Shown here: piece by piece, positions 7,663-9,565 of the stretch
Numbering within the stretch: position 1 is the first letter of the stretch
Layout of the letters: the number at the start of each line of letters is the position of its first letter
Assembly (NCBI GenBank): GCA_002423705.1
Contig: DINW01000002.1
Location: forward strand, 104,460 to 114,024
DNA: 9,565 bases
Source of the DNA: Clostridium sp. UBA5530
Lineage (GTDB): Bacteria > Bacillota > Clostridia > Clostridiales > Clostridiaceae
Direction of reading: 5' to 3'
Notes under the pieces: generated by a model
What the model saw: the letters and a program-made list of their open reading frames with translations, nothing else
Databases searched by the model: none
What the model was told of the DNA's origin: nothing
Translations under genes and position numbers: made by a program

Positions 7663-7687
7663 ATCCACCTTCCTTTATAAATCATAG

Positions 7688-7728
7688 ATATATTAATAAC
7701 GCATTCACTTTATCCATTATTAATATAT
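7688..7728. repeat. 12-bp inverted repeat over the exporter promoter and leader
   Basis: ATATATTAATAA (7688-7699) and TTATTAATATAT (7717-7728) are perfect reverse complements separated by 17 bases. The right arm overlaps the proposed -10 box of the exporter operon and the left arm lies about 20-30 bases into the transcript. It could be an operator or a weak leader hairpin. It is pure A/T, so chance remains possible. Confidence 0.5.
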
Positions 7729-7753
7729 TATGGTATTTTAATACTTTAGTCAA
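7725..7753 (-). promoter_or_regulatory. Probable promoter of the ABC exporter operon
   Basis: On the - strand TTGACT (7748-7753, five of six consensus bases) is followed after 17 bases by TAATAT (7725-7730, four of six). Transcription would start near 7718, giving a leader of about 65 bases before the ATG at 7653. It is the best promoter match in this direction. Confidence 0.55.
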
Positions 7754-7777
7754 ATTCATCCATCTCATTTTTATTTG

Positions 7778-7839
7778 CTTATATATAAGTATAATTACTT
7801 ATATATACTTGAAATTTAGCTTATATTTACTTATAATAA
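7778..7839. promoter_or_regulatory. Probable operator cluster: 28-bp dyad plus phased CTTATA repeats
   Basis: TATATATAAGTA (7780-7791) and TACTTATATATA (7796-7807) form a perfect 12-bp inverted repeat around TAAT. The element CTTATATATA or a close variant recurs on the + strand at 7778, 7798, 7820 and 7830, at spacings of 20, 22 and 10 bases, close to whole helical turns. The last two copies fall in the spacer and -10 of the repressor promoter. This is what an autoregulatory site for the adjacent DeoR protein would look like, but no binding is shown by the sequence itself. Confidence 0.55.
7809..7837 (+). promoter_or_regulatory. Promoter of the DeoR-family regulator / HAD phosphatase unit
   Basis: TTGAAA (7809-7814) and a perfect TATAAT (7832-7837) are separated by exactly 17 bases, a near-consensus housekeeping promoter. 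Transcription would start near 7844, about 34 bases before the TTG start at 7878. Confidence 0.8.
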
Positions 7840-7865
7840 TGTTAAGATAATATATTTTTGCCTTT

Positions 7866-7870
7866 GGAGG
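7866..7870 (+). promoter_or_regulatory. Ribosome binding site supporting a TTG start
   Basis: GGAGG lies 7 bases before the TTG at 7878. The later ATG at 7896 has only a weak AGGA upstream, so the TTG is the preferred start. Confidence 0.75.
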
Positions 7871-7877
7871 GATCACT

Positions 7878-8636
7878 TTGTTTCAGGAAGAAAGAATGGA
7901 TCACATACTTAAATTTGTGTCTAAAAACCATCGCATAAGCGTGGAGGATATATGTACTCTTTACAATGTATCTCGTGACACTGCCAGAAGGGATTTAGTG
8001 GCATTAGAAAAACAAGGTCAAATAGTTCGAACCCATGGGGGTGCTATTCTACCATCAAAAAAAGAATATTTAAAAACCTATGGTGAAAGACTGCAAATAG
8101 ATTCTACTGAGAAGTTAAAAATATCTGAAAAGGCTTTGTCACTTATTTCCTCTGGAGACGCCATATTTATGGATACCTCCACTACAGTTCAAAGCTTAGC
8201 AGAAATTATGGATTTAAAAGAATTGTCTATAGTTACCAATTCTATAAATGTAGGAGATATTTTATCTAAGAATTCTTCCATATCTATAACTATGTTAGGA
8301 GGGACTTTAAACATAGACCACAGATTTCTTTATGGGCCCTCTACCTTAGCTATGCTTTCTAACTATAACTTTACTAAAGCTTTTATAGGAGGTATGGCTC
8401 TTAGCTCAAAAGGGCTCACGGGAATATATGAGGAAGCCGCAGCTATTATAAGACAGGTCATTAAAAGTTCTGATGAAGTAGTTCTTTTAATCGATCATTC
8501 TAAATTGGATAAAACTTCTTTTATTAAAATCTGTGATTTGAAGGATATAGACATAATAATAACAGATAAACTCCCCAAAAAAGACTTTATAAAAATGCTG
8601 GAAGAAAATCAAGTTACACTATTTGTTGCAGAGTAA
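7878..8636 (+). CDS. DeoR-family transcriptional repressor
   Basis: A 252-residue DNA-binding regulator, the usual length for the family. The N-terminal helix-turn-helix runs from about 6 to 57, with the familiar ERMDHILKFV...RISVEDICTLYNVSRDTARRDLVALE...GQIVRTHGGA pattern. The C-terminal effector domain, related to ribose-5-phosphate isomerase-like folds, shows GDAIFMDTSTTV (93-104), IVTNS (118-122), LGGTLN (140-145), AFIGGMALSSKGLTG (168-182) and VLLIDHSKLDK (202-212). Such proteins usually bind a phosphorylated sugar, which releases them from the operator. The TTG start is chosen because it has a good GGAGG site and gives the standard MFxEER opening. The gene sits behind a strong promoter overlapped by repeats, which suggests autorepression. 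The phosphatase gene follows 30 bases later and the ABC operon is divergent. The inducer cannot be read from the sequence. Confidence 0.93.
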   Translation: MFQEERMDHILKFVSKNHRISVEDICTLYNVSRDTARRDLVALEKQGQIVRTHGGAILPSKKEYLKTYGERLQIDSTEKLKISEKALSLISSGDAIFMDTSTTVQSLAEIMDLKELSIVTNSINVGDILSKNSSISITMLGGTLNIDHRFLYGPSTLAMLSNYNFTKAFIGGMALSSKGLTGIYEEAAAIIRQVIKSSDEVVLLIDHSKLDKTSFIKICDLKDIDIIITDKLPKKDFIKMLEENQVTLFVAE

Positions 8637-8666
8637 ACTCACTATATATTTTAAAGGAGGATTTTC

Positions 8667-9539
8667 ATGAAACTTATAGCTATAGATTTAGACGGAACCC
8701 TACTAAACACCCATCATAAAATTTCTAAAGAAAATGCTGATGCCATTAGAATGGCTCAAAGGTTAGGAATAGAAGTTACCATATGCACTGGTAGATATTA
8801 TGCAGATGTAAAGGCTTTAGCTGATGAAGCAGGCATAAAAACTCATATAATATCTAACAATGGTTCTTCTATATGCTCCAAAGATGGACAAACAATAGAT
8901 GCATTTCAGTTAAACAGAGTAGCCCTTAAAGAAATCCTAACTTGGTTAGAAAAGAACTCCTACTCCTATGAAATTGCTACAGATTTTAACAATATATATT
9001 TAAAAGACGCCTTTGAAAATTTAGAGAAAGATTTCTATACAGCTAAAAAAATAGGTTCTTCCTTAGAAGAATCAGCTCTCCACACTGTATTGGGAGCTTT
9101 AAGGTCTCAGACTAATATGATGCTTTTAGATTCTAAGGAAGATATTTTATCTCTAAAAGACAACCTATATAATCTTCAAGTAGTAACCTTTGATAAAGAA
9201 AAGCGTAAAAAAGGAATAGAATTTTGTAAAAACAATGGCAGCTTTTCTGTAGTAACATCATCAGATTTTAACTTTGAACTAGTAAATAATATAACTTCCA
9301 AAGGCCATGCTCTCTCAGTCCTTGGAAAATATCTTAATATTGATTTAACTGAAACCATGGCCATAGGTGATAGCTTTAATGACTTATCCATGTTGAAAAA
9401 AGCTAGGTATAGCGTGGCAATGGGAAACGCTAAAGAAGAAATAAAAAATATCTGTGATTTTACTACCTTGAAAAACAATGACAACGGTGTTGCTCATGCC
9501 ATAAATAAATATATAAGCAAATGTAATATATCCATTTAA
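8667..9539 (+). CDS. Cof-type HAD-superfamily phosphatase
   Basis: A 290-residue cytosolic hydrolase of the Cof/YbiV-like HAD subfamily (C2 cap), which typically removes phosphate from sugar phosphates or other small metabolites with Mg2+. Motif I is AIDLDGTLL with nucleophile Asp7 and acid/base Asp9. Motif II is TICTGR (38-43). Motif III is probably Lys212 in TSKGHAL, and motif IV is GDSFNDLSML with Asp235 and Asp239. The cap domain lies between motifs II and III. All catalytic residues are present. The ATG has an AAAGGAGG ribosome site 7 bases upstream (8652-8659) and lies only 30 bases after the DeoR-family gene. The two are probably co-transcribed, and the phosphatase may act on the regulator's effector or the same sugar-phosphate pathway. 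No terminator is complete before the window ends. The exact substrate is unknown. Confidence 0.92.
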   Translation: MKLIAIDLDGTLLNTHHKISKENADAIRMAQRLGIEVTICTGRYYADVKALADEAGIKTHIISNNGSSICSKDGQTIDAFQLNRVALKEILTWLEKNSYSYEIATDFNNIYLKDAFENLEKDFYTAKKIGSSLEESALHTVLGALRSQTNMMLLDSKEDILSLKDNLYNLQVVTFDKEKRKKGIEFCKNNGSFSVVTSSDFNFELVNNITSKGHALSVLGKYLNIDLTETMAIGDSFNDLSMLKKARYSVAMGNAKEEIKNICDFTTLKNNDNGVAHAINKYISKCNISI

Positions 9540-9544
9540 ATGTA

Positions 9545-9565
9545 GAAGGGGCTGTATCAAAACGA
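9545..9565. other. Partial terminator arm or insertion-sequence end at the window edge
   Basis: The last bases, GAAGGGGCTGTATCAAAACG, are richer in G than the surroundings. They resemble the GGGGCTGT-x-x-CAAAA sequence that in Firmicutes occurs both as the left arm of terminators and as terminal inverted repeats of some insertion sequences. The matching right arm would lie outside the window, so the two cannot be told apart. Confidence 0.3.

Noticed and set aside
9176..9484. 102-codon open frame on the - strand
   Set aside because: Antisense to the HAD phosphatase motif III/IV region, which is clearly coding on the other strand.
1..9565. CRISPR array, tRNA, rRNA, riboswitch, toxin-antitoxin or complete mobile element
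   Set aside because: I saw no regularly spaced repeats, cloverleaf or conserved RNA cores, transposase or integrase genes, or toxin-antitoxin pairs in any frame.

Overview
The window looks like a chromosomal segment of a low-GC Gram-positive anaerobe, most likely a Clostridium. The reasons are the strongly A/T-biased codons, AGGAGG-type ribosome binding sites, short A/T-rich intergenic regions with U-tract hairpin terminators, and the family mix: a BceB-like permease, a GapN, a MacB-type ABC exporter and a DeoR/HAD pair. I cannot name the species from sequence alone.

Left part (1-1377): the 3' end of a BceB-like FtsX-family permease runs rightward into a hairpin that also terminates a converging leftward gene. 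That gene encodes a secreted protein of unknown function, with a signal peptide and a C-terminal membrane anchor.

Middle part (1378-4187): two leftward genes. Upstream is a galactokinase-family protein whose catalytic motifs are badly eroded, and about 85 bases downstream of it is a well-preserved gapN (non-phosphorylating, NADP-dependent glyceraldehyde-3-phosphate dehydrogenase). gapN ends in a clear intrinsic terminator.

Right-middle part (4188-7668): a tight leftward operon of permease, permease, ATPase and a small membrane-anchored protein. The two permeases have the four-helix MacB/FtsX layout and the ATPase is of the MacB/LolD type. Genes are 0-1 base apart or overlap by one base, and a hairpin terminator follows the last gene. 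No HlyD-type adaptor is present.

Right part (7669-9565): a 209-base divergent control region separates the ABC operon from a rightward DeoR-family repressor and a Cof-type HAD phosphatase, which probably form one transcription unit. The region holds a near-consensus promoter for the repressor, a 28-bp perfect dyad just upstream of it with further half-site-like copies inside it, a weaker promoter for the ABC operon, and a separate 12-bp inverted repeat over that promoter's -10 and leader. The repressor probably controls itself and the phosphatase, and perhaps also the ABC operon. The last bases of the window look like the first arm of a terminator or the end of an insertion sequence, cut by the window edge.

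Most genes belong to known families. I did not find a clear new defence or mobile system. The most unusual items are the galactokinase-like pseudoenzyme beside gapN, the four-gene exporter with its small membrane protein, and the structured divergent control region.
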